64,000 bases of DNA from Bifidobacterium pseudolongum subsp. globosum (GTDB lineage: Bacteria; Actinomycetota; Actinomycetes; Actinomycetales; Bifidobacteriaceae), in assembly GCF_004155535.1 (NCBI RefSeq), contig NZ_RYUH01000017.1:22531-86530 (forward strand). Direction: 5' to 3'. Shown in pieces: positions 9,099-18,331 of the stretch. Both the position numbers and the translations under genes were made by a program. Positions within the stretch are counted from its first letter, which is position 1. Each line of letters opens with the position of its first letter. The notes below the pieces were generated by a model, which searched no databases, was not told the DNA's origin, and worked only from the letters and a program-made list of their open reading frames with translations.

Positions 9099-11093
9099 AT
9101 GAGTGATTTGCACGCGTTGAATCTGGAGCCCGGCGACATCGTCGGTGGATACACGCTCGTCTCACGCCTCGGCAGGGGCGCGATGGGATCGGTGTGGCGC
9201 GTTGTGGACGGCGGCGGCACGAACTACGCGATGAAGATCCTGCGCGACTCGCTCGACGACGAAGACACCGCCTCGCAACGCGCGCAGGCCACCGCCCGCG
9301 AGCGCCTGCGCCGCGAGGCGATGGCGCTCAAACGCATCAAGGACCCGGGGGTGTGCAGCATCGTCGACATGGAGATCGACGACGCGCTCGCGTTCATCGT
9401 GACCGAACTGATCGAAGGCAAGAACCTGCGCGAAGACGTGATGCAGAATGGCCGGTATGTGGGCGAGGACCTCGAGCGGCTCGCCTCGAAACTGATCGAC
9501 GCCGTGCGCGCGGTGCATGCGGCGGGCATTGTGCACCGCGACATCAAACCGACCAATGTGATGATCTCGGTGACGGGGCCGGTGCTCGTCGACTTCGGCA
9601 TCGCGATGGGCGAAGGCGAAAGCCACGTGACGAGCACAGGCCTCGTGATGGGCACGCCGGGGTTCATCGCCCCGGAGATCATCGAAGGCACCGAGGCGAA
9701 CGACGCGACCGACTGGTGGTCCACGGCGTCCGTGCTCGCATTCGCCGCAACGGGCGCGCCGGTGTTCGGCACGCAGCCGATGATGGCGGTGCTGCAGCGC
9801 GAGGCCGCCGGCAACGCGAACCTGCAGGGGCTGCCCCCGCGCACATTGCAGGCGTTCCGCGCGGCGCTCGACCCGAATCCGCGCCAGCGGTGCACGCCGG
9901 CGCAACTGCTCGAGGCCATCCAAGCGGACGCATGGCAGACACCGGAGCCGATGCCCCCTTTTGATTCCCCCGCTCCCATGAGCGGAGCGGCGCTGAGGAA
10001 AAACCAGTATGTAGACAATCCGCGCCGCCTGTGGCGCGCGCAATCGATGCCGACGACGATGATCAGCTACGATCCGGCCGAGCTGCACGCATCCGCGCCG
10101 GCGCAAGGCGAAATCGAGGATCCTGTGCCGACGGTCGCGGTGCCTGCACCACCCGCACCATCTGCACAACCGGCCGAAGCGGCCACGCAGGCCCTGCCGC
10201 AGGGTGCGCGCACCGTGCCGGCCGCCGCGCACACCACGGCCCTGCCGCAGGAGCAGCCCGAGGAGCGCACCCAGGTCTTCGCGCCACCACTGCCACCCGC
10301 GCAGCCGTTGCAGCGGTTACAGCCACAATATGATGCGGCGAACGCGGCGGTTGCGCCCGCGACGGCGGCCCCCGCGCAACCGCTTCCGGCCGCGCAGCCC
10401 GACCCACTGGCCGCCGCGTTCATCGACCCGCGCCCGCGTCTCACCGCGCGCGGGAGGCTCGCATGCGCGGCGCTCGCGGTGCCACTCGCGCTGTGCGCGG
10501 CGTCGATGCCGCTCATCGCATTGATCGCCGCGTCGATGCTCATGTGGCTGCTCATCGCCTTCGGCCTCGACGCGAGCGCCCAGACCATGCGCGTGCTGCG
10601 CCGCGCGGGCCAGACGCGCACATCGGACGGCGCGTTGCGCGTCCTGACCTTGCCGTGGCACGCGCTCAAAGCGGCCGCGGTCGCCCTGCCGCGCATGCTG
10701 GCGATGTGGCTCGTCTATGCGCTCATGCTCGCCCTCGCCACAGTCGGCGCCGGTCTGCCGACCACCGACATCGCGGTGGCGCTGTGGGATTGGACCGTGC
10801 AGGTGCCAGTGCCCTACGACGTGCCGCAGTCGGCGGCGGGCGCGGCGGCAGCGGCGGTGATGGCGGTGTCGTGGCTCGCGTGTGCGCTCGGCCCGAAGTC
10901 GCAGCAGCTGCGGCTGGGAGCCGGCTGGGCGATCGGCCTGACGCGGCGCCAGAACAGCACATTGACGGGGTCCGCGTGCGCAAATCACCGCCAGTTCGTC
11001 TGGCTCGCCGTGACGGTGGCGTGCGTGCTCGCCGCGGCCGTCAATCTCGAGGTGGCGCCGGTGATGGACTGGTTCCCCTTGCCCACATGGTGA
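9099..11093 (+). CDS. membrane-bound Ser/Thr protein kinase (Hanks type)
   Basis: A 664-residue kinase that should phosphorylate Ser/Thr residues of cytosolic proteins. The catalytic domain spans about residues 18-275: glycine loop GRGAMG, ATP-binding Lys46 (AMKIL), catalytic HRDIKPTN with Asp148, DFG at 165-167, and the activation segment GTPGFIAPE. A Pro/Ala/Gln-rich linker (about 290-445) leads to four hydrophobic segments near 451-489, 529-553, 579-598 and 632-651. There are no PASTA repeats, so it is not a PknB-type sensor of muropeptides. A -10-like TACGAT (9085-9090) 8 nt before the ATG, with no ribosome-binding site, suggests a leaderless transcript. Confidence 0.9.
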   Translation: MSDLHALNLEPGDIVGGYTLVSRLGRGAMGSVWRVVDGGGTNYAMKILRDSLDDEDTASQRAQATARERLRREAMALKRIKDPGVCSIVDMEIDDALAFIVTELIEGKNLREDVMQNGRYVGEDLERLASKLIDAVRAVHAAGIVHRDIKPTNVMISVTGPVLVDFGIAMGEGESHVTSTGLVMGTPGFIAPEIIEGTEANDATDWWSTASVLAFAATGAPVFGTQPMMAVLQREAAGNANLQGLPPRTLQAFRAALDPNPRQRCTPAQLLEAIQADAWQTPEPMPPFDSPAPMSGAALRKNQYVDNPRRLWRAQSMPTTMISYDPAELHASAPAQGEIEDPVPTVAVPAPPAPSAQPAEAATQALPQGARTVPAAAHTTALPQEQPEERTQVFAPPLPPAQPLQRLQPQYDAANAAVAPATAAPAQPLPAAQPDPLAAAFIDPRPRLTARGRLACAALAVPLALCAASMPLIALIAASMLMWLLIAFGLDASAQTMRVLRRAGQTRTSDGALRVLTLPWHALKAAAVALPRMLAMWLVYALMLALATVGAGLPTTDIAVALWDWTVQVPVPYDVPQSAAGAAAAAVMAVSWLACALGPKSQQLRLGAGWAIGLTRRQNSTLTGSACANHRQFVWLAVTVACVLAAAVNLEVAPVMDWFPLPTW

Positions 11094-11177
11094 GCATTGC
11101 GTGAATGTTCGCCCATGCGGGTGCCAATGACCCGGCGGGCGCATACACTGCCTAACAGGATTTAGGAAAGGAACCCG

Positions 11178-12140
11178 ATGGCACAGAAATCGCAGGAGCC
11201 GCACAGGCAGACGCACGCCGAGCGCCGCGCCGAACAGCGGGCGAAGGCGCAGGCGCGCGCCGAACAGCAGGCAAAGGAACGCAAACAGCAGACGATCATC
11301 GGCGTCATTGTGATCGCCGTCGTGGTCGCCCTGCTTGCAGTGGCGGGCGTGGCGGTCTACCGCAGCCTGCACCCACAGGCGTCGGGCGGCGAATCGTCAG
11401 GCACCGACCTGACGGTCGAGCAGGCGCACGAGCAGCTCAAGACGCTCGATTCACGCCCCACCAACGCCGACGACGAAGGCGGCATCCTCATCTCGAAGGA
11501 CGGCTACGGCAAGGCCGTGGAGAACGTGCCGACGATCGGCATCTACATGGACTTCATCTGCCCGGGCTGCGGCAGCGTGAACCGCCAGCTCGACGCCAAC
11601 CTGACGAAACTCGTGGACGCCGGGCAGATCAACCTCGACCTGCACTTCATGGCGTTCATGGACCGCTTCTCGACCGACGACTACTCGTCGCGTGCGGCGA
11701 ACGCGATCCTGTACGTGAGCGACCACGACAGCAACCCGGACCACCTGCTGCACGCCGTGCAGAACCTGTACGCCGAAGGCTTCCAGCCGCAGGAGGGCAG
11801 CGCGTATGTGCCGGTGAGCGACGAGCAGATCAAGGAACAGCTCACCAACGCCGGCGTGCCCGAGGAAGTGGCCGGCAAGGCCGCCACACGCAGCTATGAC
11901 GATTGGCTCAACGCGGTGTTCGGCTACACGCCGCACCAGGAGAACCTGCAGAACTCCGAGGGGCAGATGTCCACGCCGACCGTGACGATCAACGGCCACC
12001 GTTGGGACATGAACTCGGCGGGCGGCAGCGCCACAATGTTCGACGCGCTGCTCAATGCGATCGGCCTCAAGCCCGACCAGGTAGGTGTGGAGGGCGACCT
12101 GCCGTCCATCGGCGCCGAAGGCAAGCCGATCACCGAATAG
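11178..12140 (+). CDS. membrane-anchored DsbA-like thioredoxin-fold protein
   Basis: A 320-residue thiol oxidoreductase acting outside the cytoplasmic membrane. A highly charged Arg/Lys/Gln-rich cytosolic head (about residues 1-38) precedes one transmembrane helix (about 39-62). The DsbA/thioredoxin_4 domain has its active site C128-P-G-C131 and a cis-Pro candidate near the C-terminus (STPTVTING). It probably forms or isomerises disulfides in exported proteins. The ATG follows AGGAAAGGA at ideal distance. A strong hairpin terminates the gene just downstream. Confidence 0.85.
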   Translation: MAQKSQEPHRQTHAERRAEQRAKAQARAEQQAKERKQQTIIGVIVIAVVVALLAVAGVAVYRSLHPQASGGESSGTDLTVEQAHEQLKTLDSRPTNADDEGGILISKDGYGKAVENVPTIGIYMDFICPGCGSVNRQLDANLTKLVDAGQINLDLHFMAFMDRFSTDDYSSRAANAILYVSDHDSNPDHLLHAVQNLYAEGFQPQEGSAYVPVSDEQIKEQLTNAGVPEEVAGKAATRSYDDWLNAVFGYTPHQENLQNSEGQMSTPTVTINGHRWDMNSAGGSATMFDALLNAIGLKPDQVGVEGDLPSIGAEGKPITE

Positions 12141-12153
12141 CGTGGCCGTGGAC

Positions 12154-12197
12154 AGGCGAATCGCGGAGGAACGCGCGGGTTTTTCCGCGATTCGCCT
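12154..12197 (+). terminator. terminator after the DsbA-like gene
   Basis: Arms 12154-12167 and 12184-12197 pair perfectly over 14 bp with a 16-nt loop. The last base of the stem is the first base of the -35 element of the tRNA-Thr promoter, so termination and new initiation are packed together. Confidence 0.65.
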
Positions 12198-12224
12198 TGA
12201 CCATTCCACATTTGCTGCTATGCT
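12197..12224 (+). promoter_or_regulatory. promoter of tRNA-Thr
   Basis: TTGACC (12197-12202) and TATGCT (12219-12224) are separated by 16 bp, close to the vegetative sigma consensus. The predicted start is about 38 nt before the mature tRNA 5' end. Confidence 0.65.
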
Positions 12225-12268
12225 GTTCTTTCGTCTGTGCATAACAGGCATGAGCAGCGAAGACCAAC

Positions 12269-12342
12269 GCCTCCTTAGCTCAGATGGCCAGAGCGGCCGC
12301 CTTGTAAGCGGCAGGTCGTCGGTTCGATCCCGACAGGAGGCT
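12269..12342 (+). tRNA. tRNA-Thr (anticodon UGU)
   Basis: A full cloverleaf can be drawn: 7-bp acceptor stem GCCTCCT/AGGAGGC, D arm, anticodon stem GCCGC/GCGGC enclosing CTTGTAA with anticodon TGT at 12303-12305, and a T arm with GGTTCGATCC. It reads ACA/ACG threonine codons. The 3' CCA is not encoded and must be added by the CCA-adding enzyme, whose probable gene lies at 16.8 kb. Confidence 0.95.
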
Positions 12343-12420
12343 CGATTTGCGTTGACTCGATTCTCCGTGTACACTATTTGCCGTGCATGGTTGATAATTC
12401 AACAGCAATATAATTCTTAC

Positions 12421-12553
12421 CTCTGAGTAAGTAAATCCAGAGGGCTCCCCCAACTTAAGCCTTCTGGTGCGGGAGAAGCATCCCCCCAACCAGCTTCCTC
12501 CCGCCGGGGGCGAGAACATCCCCTTCTCTCTCGCCCCCACCCCCCTTCTTTTT
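12421..12553 (+). ncRNA. probable 6C small RNA
   Basis: Three successive hairpins are visible. Hairpin 1 has arms 12437-12446 and 12458-12467 and a loop with five C. Hairpin 2 has arms 12469-12479 and 12493-12504 and a loop with six C. Hairpin 3 has arms 12506-12515 and 12529-12538 and is followed by a T-rich tract, a good intrinsic terminator. A consensus -10 TATAAT (12409-12414) sits at the right distance upstream, though no clear -35 is seen. Two hairpins with C-rich loops before a terminator is the hallmark of the actinobacterial 6C RNA family, whose C-rich loops can pair with G-rich ribosome-binding sites. Exact ends are estimates. Confidence 0.7.
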
Positions 12554-12687
12554 CTTGCCCCGCCGGGTGATTGCAGACGAGCCGCTGACCGGGCGTGGAC
12601 AGGCCGATGAGACGGGCGGTGGGTTGGCGCAGCGCCTGCGTACAATCTAAGGACAGCTGTTTTGTTCACACAACCCAAAGGGGAACC

Positions 12688-14214
12688 ATGGCCAGACGAT
12701 GGACTCCGCAACGATTCACTGCCCTGCGGCGGCTCCGCGTGGTGATCTGCGCGCTTGCCACGTTCGCGTTGTGCGCCACGTTCTTCCTGTGCACCACACG
12801 CAAGGCCGTGGCCCTGAGCGTGAACGGCGAGACACGGCATGTGACGACCTACGCCACCACAGTGACCGGCCTGCTGCGCGAGCAGGGCGTGGACGTCAAG
12901 ACGCACGACTTGGTGCAATCCACATCCGCCGGCGCGTTGACCAACCATGATGTGGTCACGGTGAAAAGCGCCTACCAGACCACCATCAGCATCGATGGCC
13001 AGGAAGTGCCCTTCTGGACCGTGGCCGACAGCGCCGAACAACTGCTGAGCTTCTTCGAACAGAACGAGGTGGCCGCCTCACGCGTGCGCGTGGACATCAG
13101 GAACGTCTACAACCAACTCACCGGCGGGTTCGTGGTCAACGCGGACGGCCCGGTGACCGTGGTGGCCGACGGCAAGACCTCGGTGGCTCCGAACGGCAAA
13201 CTGCCCGCCGCGTCGATCCTGGATTCCAAGAGCATCGTGCTAGGCAAGGACGACCGCGTGAGCGTCGAAAAAGACGGCGGCAAGACGGTCCTGCGCGTAG
13301 AACGCGTGACCTACGGCGACGAGACCGCGACCGAATCGATCCCGTACGTCACGCGCCTCGTGACCGACGCCTCGCTCGCGCCGGGCGAGACGCGCGTGGA
13401 GCAGGCGGGCGTGAACGGCGAGAAGAGAATCACCTACCGTGTGACGTATGTGGACGGCAAGGCGCAGACGCGCGAACAGACCGACGAGACGGTGACGAAG
13501 GTCGCGCTCGACAAGGTGATCGCGGTCGGCCCTGAGGCCCCCGCAAAGACCGACGACGACGCGGACACCGGCGCCAACGCCGGCGATGACGCCGATGACG
13601 GCGCCGTGGATGACAACAGCGGTGACGATGGCAACGCCACGGACGACAGCACAGGCGACCCCACGGCGGACACAAGCAGTCCCGAGCCGAGCGAGACGCA
13701 GACACCCGAACCGGATCCGGAACCGAGCACAAGCGAGCCAACGCAGCAGCCAACGCAGGCCCCGACCCAGACCCCGACACAGCAGCCGAAGCCGACACAG
13801 ACCCCCACCCAACAACCGACGCAGAAACCGACGCCGACCCAACAGCCGACACAGCAACCGACCCAACAGCCGTCGAATCCGGCCGCAGGCAGCCGCTTGT
13901 ACCGGCCGACGGCCGCCGCCGCGCAGGCATACGCCGCCGGCGCCGCCGCGCAATACGGCTGGACCGGCAAGAATTGGCAGAATCTGGTGAACCTGTGGAA
14001 CCGCGAATCAGGCTGGCGTTGGAACGCGGAGAACCCGTGGTCGGGCGCGTACGGCATTCCGCAGTCGCTGCCGCCGAGCAAAATGGCCGCGTTCGGCGCC
14101 AATTACCGCGATGACGCCGCCGCGCAGATCGATTGGGGCCTGAGCTACATCGCCGGCCACTACGGCTCGCCCAACAAGGCTTGGGAACACTCGGAAAACT
14201 ACGGCTGGTACTAG
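12688..14214 (+). CDS. G5/DUF348-domain secreted cell-wall hydrolase (Rpf-like)
   Basis: A 508-residue exported protein. An N-terminal signal anchor (about residues 15-37) is followed by two DUF348-type ubiquitin-like repeats, a G5 domain (about 210-290) that may bind cell-wall glycans, an acidic linker, and a low-complexity Pro/Thr/Gln region. The C-terminal domain (about 410-508) begins near YGWTGKNWQNL and contains NRESGW and AYGIPQS, typical of lysozyme-like transglycosylase folds with a catalytic Glu. The architecture resembles resuscitation-promoting factors, although the catalytic domain is closer to the SLT/aggregation-promoting type. ATG 12688 follows AAAGGGGA. rsmA and ispE follow, as next to rpfB in other actinobacteria. 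Confidence 0.85.
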   Translation: MARRWTPQRFTALRRLRVVICALATFALCATFFLCTTRKAVALSVNGETRHVTTYATTVTGLLREQGVDVKTHDLVQSTSAGALTNHDVVTVKSAYQTTISIDGQEVPFWTVADSAEQLLSFFEQNEVAASRVRVDIRNVYNQLTGGFVVNADGPVTVVADGKTSVAPNGKLPAASILDSKSIVLGKDDRVSVEKDGGKTVLRVERVTYGDETATESIPYVTRLVTDASLAPGETRVEQAGVNGEKRITYRVTYVDGKAQTREQTDETVTKVALDKVIAVGPEAPAKTDDDADTGANAGDDADDGAVDDNSGDDGNATDDSTGDPTADTSSPEPSETQTPEPDPEPSTSEPTQQPTQAPTQTPTQQPKPTQTPTQQPTQKPTPTQQPTQQPTQQPSNPAAGSRLYRPTAAAAQAYAAGAAAQYGWTGKNWQNLVNLWNRESGWRWNAENPWSGAYGIPQSLPPSKMAAFGANYRDDAAAQIDWGLSYIAGHYGSPNKAWEHSENYGWY

Positions 14215-14262
14215 AACCGCCGCCCGCCCTGCACACCCACAGACCCACCACAAGGACCGACC

Positions 14263-15174
14263 ATGACCGAACCCGCATCCGCATCGCCAACACCTGCCCA
14301 AGCCGCCGGCAGGCTGCTTGGCGCGGCTGACATCCGCCGCATCGCCGCAGACGCCGGCATCAGCCCCACGAAGAAGTTCGGCCAGAACTTCGTGATCGAC
14401 CCGGGCACCGTGCGGCGCATCGTGCGCGAGGCCGGTGTGCAGCCCACCGACCATGTGCTCGAAGTGGGCCCGGGCCTCGGCTCGCTCACGCTGGCGATCC
14501 TGGAGACCGGCGCGCGCATGACGGCCGTCGAGATCGACCCGCCGGTGGCCGAACGCCTGCCGCGCACGGTCGCCGAATTCATGCCCGACGCCGCGGGCCG
14601 CCTGCGTGTCGTCAACGCGGACGCGTTGACGCTCACGCCGCAGTCGCTGCCCGATTTCAACGATGACGACCGCTTTGTGCTCGTGGCCAACCTGCCGTAC
14701 AACGTGGCCACGCCGATTGTGCTGACGCTGCTCGAACGCTTTGCGAACCTCGATACGTTCCTGGTGATGGTGCAGAAAGAGGTGGCGGACCGCCTGGCCG
14801 CCCAGCCCGGCACTAAGATCTACGGCACCCCAAGCGTCAAACTGGCATGGTACGGCACCGCGCAGGCCGTGGGCGCAATCGGCCGCAACGTGTTCTGGCC
14901 CGCGCCGAACGTAGACTCCGCGCTTGTGCTGTTCCGCCGCCACCCGGCGGGCGCCGCGCCGGCCGATCGTGCTGGTGTGAGCCGCGAGACGGTGTTCCGC
15001 CTGGTCGACGCCGCGTTCGGCCAGCGCCGCAAGACGCTGCACGCGGCGCTCAAGAAGATTGTGCCGCCCGAAGCGTACGATCGCGCCGGCATCGACGCCA
15101 CGCGCCGCGGCGAGACACTGTCGATCAACGAGTTCGTGCAGCTCGCCGCCGCGCTTGAGGGGGCACGGGCATGA
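14263..15174 (+). CDS. rsmA: 16S rRNA dimethyladenosine transferase RsmA (KsgA)
   Basis: The enzyme dimethylates A1518 and A1519 near the 3' end of 16S rRNA late in 30S assembly. The 303-residue protein shows the opening KKFGQNFVID, SAM-binding motif I (VLEVGPGLGSLT), the acidic residue of motif II (AVEIDP) and catalytic motif IV NLPYNVATP, all canonical. It starts 48 bp after the G5 hydrolase gene behind AAGGA and overlaps ispE by 4 bp (ATGA), implying translational coupling. Length matches the family. Confidence 0.96.
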   Translation: MTEPASASPTPAQAAGRLLGAADIRRIAADAGISPTKKFGQNFVIDPGTVRRIVREAGVQPTDHVLEVGPGLGSLTLAILETGARMTAVEIDPPVAERLPRTVAEFMPDAAGRLRVVNADALTLTPQSLPDFNDDDRFVLVANLPYNVATPIVLTLLERFANLDTFLVMVQKEVADRLAAQPGTKIYGTPSVKLAWYGTAQAVGAIGRNVFWPAPNVDSALVLFRRHPAGAAPADRAGVSRETVFRLVDAAFGQRRKTLHAALKKIVPPEAYDRAGIDATRRGETLSINEFVQLAAALEGARA

Positions 15175-16058
15175 CCACGGTGCAGGTGCAGTGCCCTGCC
15201 AAAACGAACCTGACGCTGCATGTGGGCGCGCGCCACGAGGAATGGGGCGGCCGGCATGCGCTCGAAACGGTGTATTGCGCGATCGGACTCTACGACACGG
15301 TCATCGTGACCGGCAAGCGCCCCGGCGCCGGCTTTTCGCTCGAACTCGCCGGGCAGCACCTGGGCGACCTCGCGTCGTCGGCGAGCGACATGCGCCGCAA
15401 CCACGCCGTGCGCGCGCTGTTCGCGCTCGCGCAGGCGGCGGGTGTGGAGCCGGACGCCGGCATCCGCATCGAAAAGAACATCCCTGTGGGCGCAGGGCTC
15501 GGCGGTGGGTCGGCCGACGCCGCCGGCACACTGCTTGCGCTCAACGAACTGTGGGGCCTGCATTGGCCAGTGGAACGGCTGAGCCCGATCGCCGCGACGC
15601 TCGGCGCCGACATGCCGTTCTGCCTGTGCGGCGGCTACGCGCTCGGCACGGGCTTCGGCGAGCGCGTCGAGCCGCTCGCCGAAGACGACACACGCGTGCT
15701 CTCCCTGCGCGCCGGTGGCTGCACGGGCAGCGTGCTCGTGGGCGCCTACCGCGCCCAGCTGAGCACGCCCGAGGTCTATGCGGCGTTCGACGTGCTTGGC
15801 CCCGGCGGCGGCCCGAACGACCTGCAGCAGGCGGCCATCTCACTGCACCCGCGCAGCGGTGTGGCGGTCGATGCGGCGCTCGGCGCCGGCGCGAGCGCGG
15901 CGTTCGTCTCGGGCTCCGGCCCCTCGGTCGTGGCGTTCGTGCCGGATGAGCAAGCTGCGCAGGCGGTGCAGCGCGCATGGCTACAGGCGGACGCGGTGGA
16001 CCGCCTCACCCTCGCCGACGCCCCGGCGCAGCCGATTGTGCGCGTGCAGGCGGCCTGA
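15171..16058 (+). CDS. ispE: 4-diphosphocytidyl-2-C-methyl-D-erythritol kinase
   Basis: IspE phosphorylates CDP-methylerythritol in the non-mevalonate isoprenoid pathway. The 295-residue GHMP kinase shows the N-terminal PAKTNLTLHVG segment, the ATP-binding glycine loop PVGAGLGGGSADAA and the C-terminal motif SGSGPSVVAF. The start codon overlaps the rsmA stop, the usual rsmA-ispE arrangement of actinobacteria. The encoded pathway would supply polyprenyl carriers for cell-wall synthesis. Confidence 0.95.
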   Translation: MTTVQVQCPAKTNLTLHVGARHEEWGGRHALETVYCAIGLYDTVIVTGKRPGAGFSLELAGQHLGDLASSASDMRRNHAVRALFALAQAAGVEPDAGIRIEKNIPVGAGLGGGSADAAGTLLALNELWGLHWPVERLSPIAATLGADMPFCLCGGYALGTGFGERVEPLAEDDTRVLSLRAGGCTGSVLVGAYRAQLSTPEVYAAFDVLGPGGGPNDLQQAAISLHPRSGVAVDAALGAGASAAFVSGSGPSVVAFVPDEQAAQAVQRAWLQADAVDRLTLADAPAQPIVRVQAA

Positions 16059-16162
16059 TACGCCGTCTCGCACGGGGCGCGTCAACGGTGGAAAATAGGG
16101 GGCGGAGCGTCAGCCATATGGGTTATGCTCGTCTCTAGTCAGCTCGCGAACAAGGAACAGGT

Positions 16163-16789
16163 ATGGCCCAGAACAACGAGGTGCGTGAAGCACGCAAACG
16201 CTATGTGCGCAAACGTCAGACAGTCGTTTTTGGTATCTGCGGCGTCGTCCTGGTGGCGGCGCTTGTGGCGTCGCTGCTCGTGTTCTTCCATGTGGGCGGC
16301 CTCGGCGAGGTCAAATCGGCGGCCGTGGAGGCGAACTACGGGCGCACGGCGCCGTGCGTCTCGCCGGCGGCGGACGGTTCGAAGCCGAAGTACCCGGAGA
16401 ACCGCGCGGTCACGGTGCGCGTGCTCAACGGCACGAAGTTCACGGGGTTCGCGAATGCCGTGGGCCAGGCGCTTGAGAATCGCGAGTTCGTGGTGCAGGG
16501 CGTCGACAACTACGACAGCGCGAAGGTGGAGCGCACGCAGATCGTGTTCGGCAAGAACGCAATCGTGCAGGCATACACGATCGCAAGCAATTTCCCCGAC
16601 GCGCAGCTGGTGATGGACGACCGTGAGGACAAGCTCGTCGACATCATCCTCGGCGCCACGTTCAAGGACCTCGAAGAGACCGACCAGCTGCCGAAGACCG
16701 GCTCGGAGATCCCGAACGTGGAAGGCTGCAAGCCGGCCGACCAGCTCACCAACGTACCGAAGGCACCAGAGCACACGCCGGTCGGCTGA
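16163..16789 (+). CDS. LytR_C-domain membrane protein
   Basis: A 208-residue bitopic protein: a basic cytosolic head, one transmembrane helix (about residues 20-42) and an external LytR C-terminal domain (VRVLNGTKFTGFANAVGQAL onward). This domain is often attached to LytR-CpsA-Psr ligases, but here it stands alone with no catalytic LCP module. Its role in envelope assembly is inferred only. A -10-like TATGCT lies at 16124-16129 and AAGGAA precedes the ATG. It converges with cca, leaving 16 bp between stops and no visible terminator. Confidence 0.8.
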   Translation: MAQNNEVREARKRYVRKRQTVVFGICGVVLVAALVASLLVFFHVGGLGEVKSAAVEANYGRTAPCVSPAADGSKPKYPENRAVTVRVLNGTKFTGFANAVGQALENREFVVQGVDNYDSAKVERTQIVFGKNAIVQAYTIASNFPDAQLVMDDREDKLVDIILGATFKDLEETDQLPKTGSEIPNVEGCKPADQLTNVPKAPEHTPVG

Positions 16790-16805
16790 CCTGTAGGCTC
16801 ATCTT

Positions 16806-18224
16806 CTACTGCTGCTGGGCGTCGTACCAGCGGCGCAGCTCGGCGAGCGCCTCCTCACGCCCCACCGGCCCGTTGTCGAGCCGGTAATCGAGCATGTGGC
16901 GGTACGCGGCGCCCACCTGCGGGCCGGGTTCGAGCCCGAGTTCCTGCATGATCTCGTTGCCGTTGAGGTCGGGGCGGATCGCGTTGAAGTCCTCTTGCTC
17001 CTTGAGCGCGCGCACGCGCTCTTCCATCTCGTCCATCGCGGTTTTGAACACAAGCGCCTTGCGGCGGTTCTGCGTGGTGGCGTCGGCGCGTGTCAGGCGG
17101 TTGAGCCGCTCATACAGCGGGCCCGCATCCTTGACATAGCGGCGCACGGCGGCGTCGGTCCACGGTTCGTCCACATAGCCGTGGAAGCGCAGGTGGAGGT
17201 TCACCAGTTCGCTCACGTCGTCGACCACATGGTGGTCGAAGCGCAGCGCCTTGAGGCGCTTGCGCGTCATCTTGGCGCCCACGGCGTCGTGGTGGTGGAA
17301 GCTGACCTTGCCGCCCGCTTCGAAACGGCGCGTCTTCGGCTTGCCGATGTCATGCATCAGCGCGGCGAGGCGCAACGTCAGGTCCGGCGCCGGCACGGGT
17401 CCGTCGGGGCCGGTTTCGAGCGCCACCACGCGGTCGATCACGATCATCGTGTGCTCGAACACGTCTTTGTGGCGGTGATGTTCGTCGATCTCGAGCTGCA
17501 GCGCGGGGATCTCGGGGAACACCACGTCGGCGAGGCCCGAGTCGACGAACGCCTCGATGCCCGCGCGCGGGCGGTCGCTCAACAGCAGCTTCACGAGCTC
17601 GTCACGCACGCGTTCGGCGGAGACGATGCCGAGGCGGTCGGCCATCGTGCAGATCGCCTCGGCCGTCTCGGGTTCGATGCCGAAGCCGAGCTGCGCCACG
17701 AAGCGCACGGCGCGCATCATGCGCAGCGGGTCGTCGTCGAACGACTGGCGCGGGTCGACCGGTGTGCGCAGCACGCGCTTCGACAGGTCGTTCGCGCCGC
17801 CGAAGGGGTCGACGAACTCGAGGTCGGGCACGCGCAACGCCATCGCGTTCACGGTGAAGTCGCGGCGCGACAGGTCGCCTTCGAGCGAATCGCCGTAGCT
17901 CACTTCGGGCTTGCGTGAGTCCGGATCGTATTCGTCGGAACGGTATGTGGTAATCTCCACCTGCACCTCGGTGCCGTCGGGGCGGCGGCGCATGGCGCCC
18001 AGCGTGCCGAATTTGCGCCCCATGTCCCAGAAGCCGTCGTGCCCCCAACGCCGCAGGATCGGTTCGAACTGCTCGGGGCGCGCCGAAGTGCAGAAATCGA
18101 GGTCGTGCGAACGGCGGTGCAGCAGCAGGTCGCGCACCGGCCCGCCCACGAGCGCCAGTTCGTAGCCTTCCTCGGCGAACATCTCTCCCAGCTCAATGGC
18201 TTCTGGCCACACTTCGAAATCCAC
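16806..18224 (-). CDS. cca: CCA tRNA nucleotidyltransferase / poly(A) polymerase family
   Basis: The enzyme adds or repairs the 3' CCA of tRNAs. The N-terminal class II nucleotidyltransferase head has LVGGPVRDLLL and the metal-binding pair HDLDF, and the RNA-binding helices follow. An HD phosphohydrolase domain (LMHDIGKPKTRRF) lies in the C-terminal half. The start is uncertain. GTG at 18224 is preceded by AAAGGG at 5 nt and is preferred; ATG 18248 and TTG 18284 are in frame but lack a site. All three tRNA genes in this window lack encoded CCA, consistent with need for this activity. The gene opposes the Nudix gene, as in other actinobacterial origin regions. Confidence 0.92.
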   Translation of the reverse strand: MDFEVWPEAIELGEMFAEEGYELALVGGPVRDLLLHRRSHDLDFCTSARPEQFEPILRRWGHDGFWDMGRKFGTLGAMRRRPDGTEVQVEITTYRSDEYDPDSRKPEVSYGDSLEGDLSRRDFTVNAMALRVPDLEFVDPFGGANDLSKRVLRTPVDPRQSFDDDPLRMMRAVRFVAQLGFGIEPETAEAICTMADRLGIVSAERVRDELVKLLLSDRPRAGIEAFVDSGLADVVFPEIPALQLEIDEHHRHKDVFEHTMIVIDRVVALETGPDGPVPAPDLTLRLAALMHDIGKPKTRRFEAGGKVSFHHHDAVGAKMTRKRLKALRFDHHVVDDVSELVNLHLRFHGYVDEPWTDAAVRRYVKDAGPLYERLNRLTRADATTQNRRKALVFKTAMDEMEERVRALKEQEDFNAIRPDLNGNEIMQELGLEPGPQVGAAYRHMLDYRLDNGPVGREEALAELRRWYDAQQQ

Positions 18225-18331
18225 GGTTTCCCTTTCGTGCTCTCGCATCACACACGCGTGCCGCGCTGCTTTTCTGCCCTTCAAGCATACCGTTACCCCA
18301 TCTGCATAAAAACATGAGTAAGGTGGAGTAC

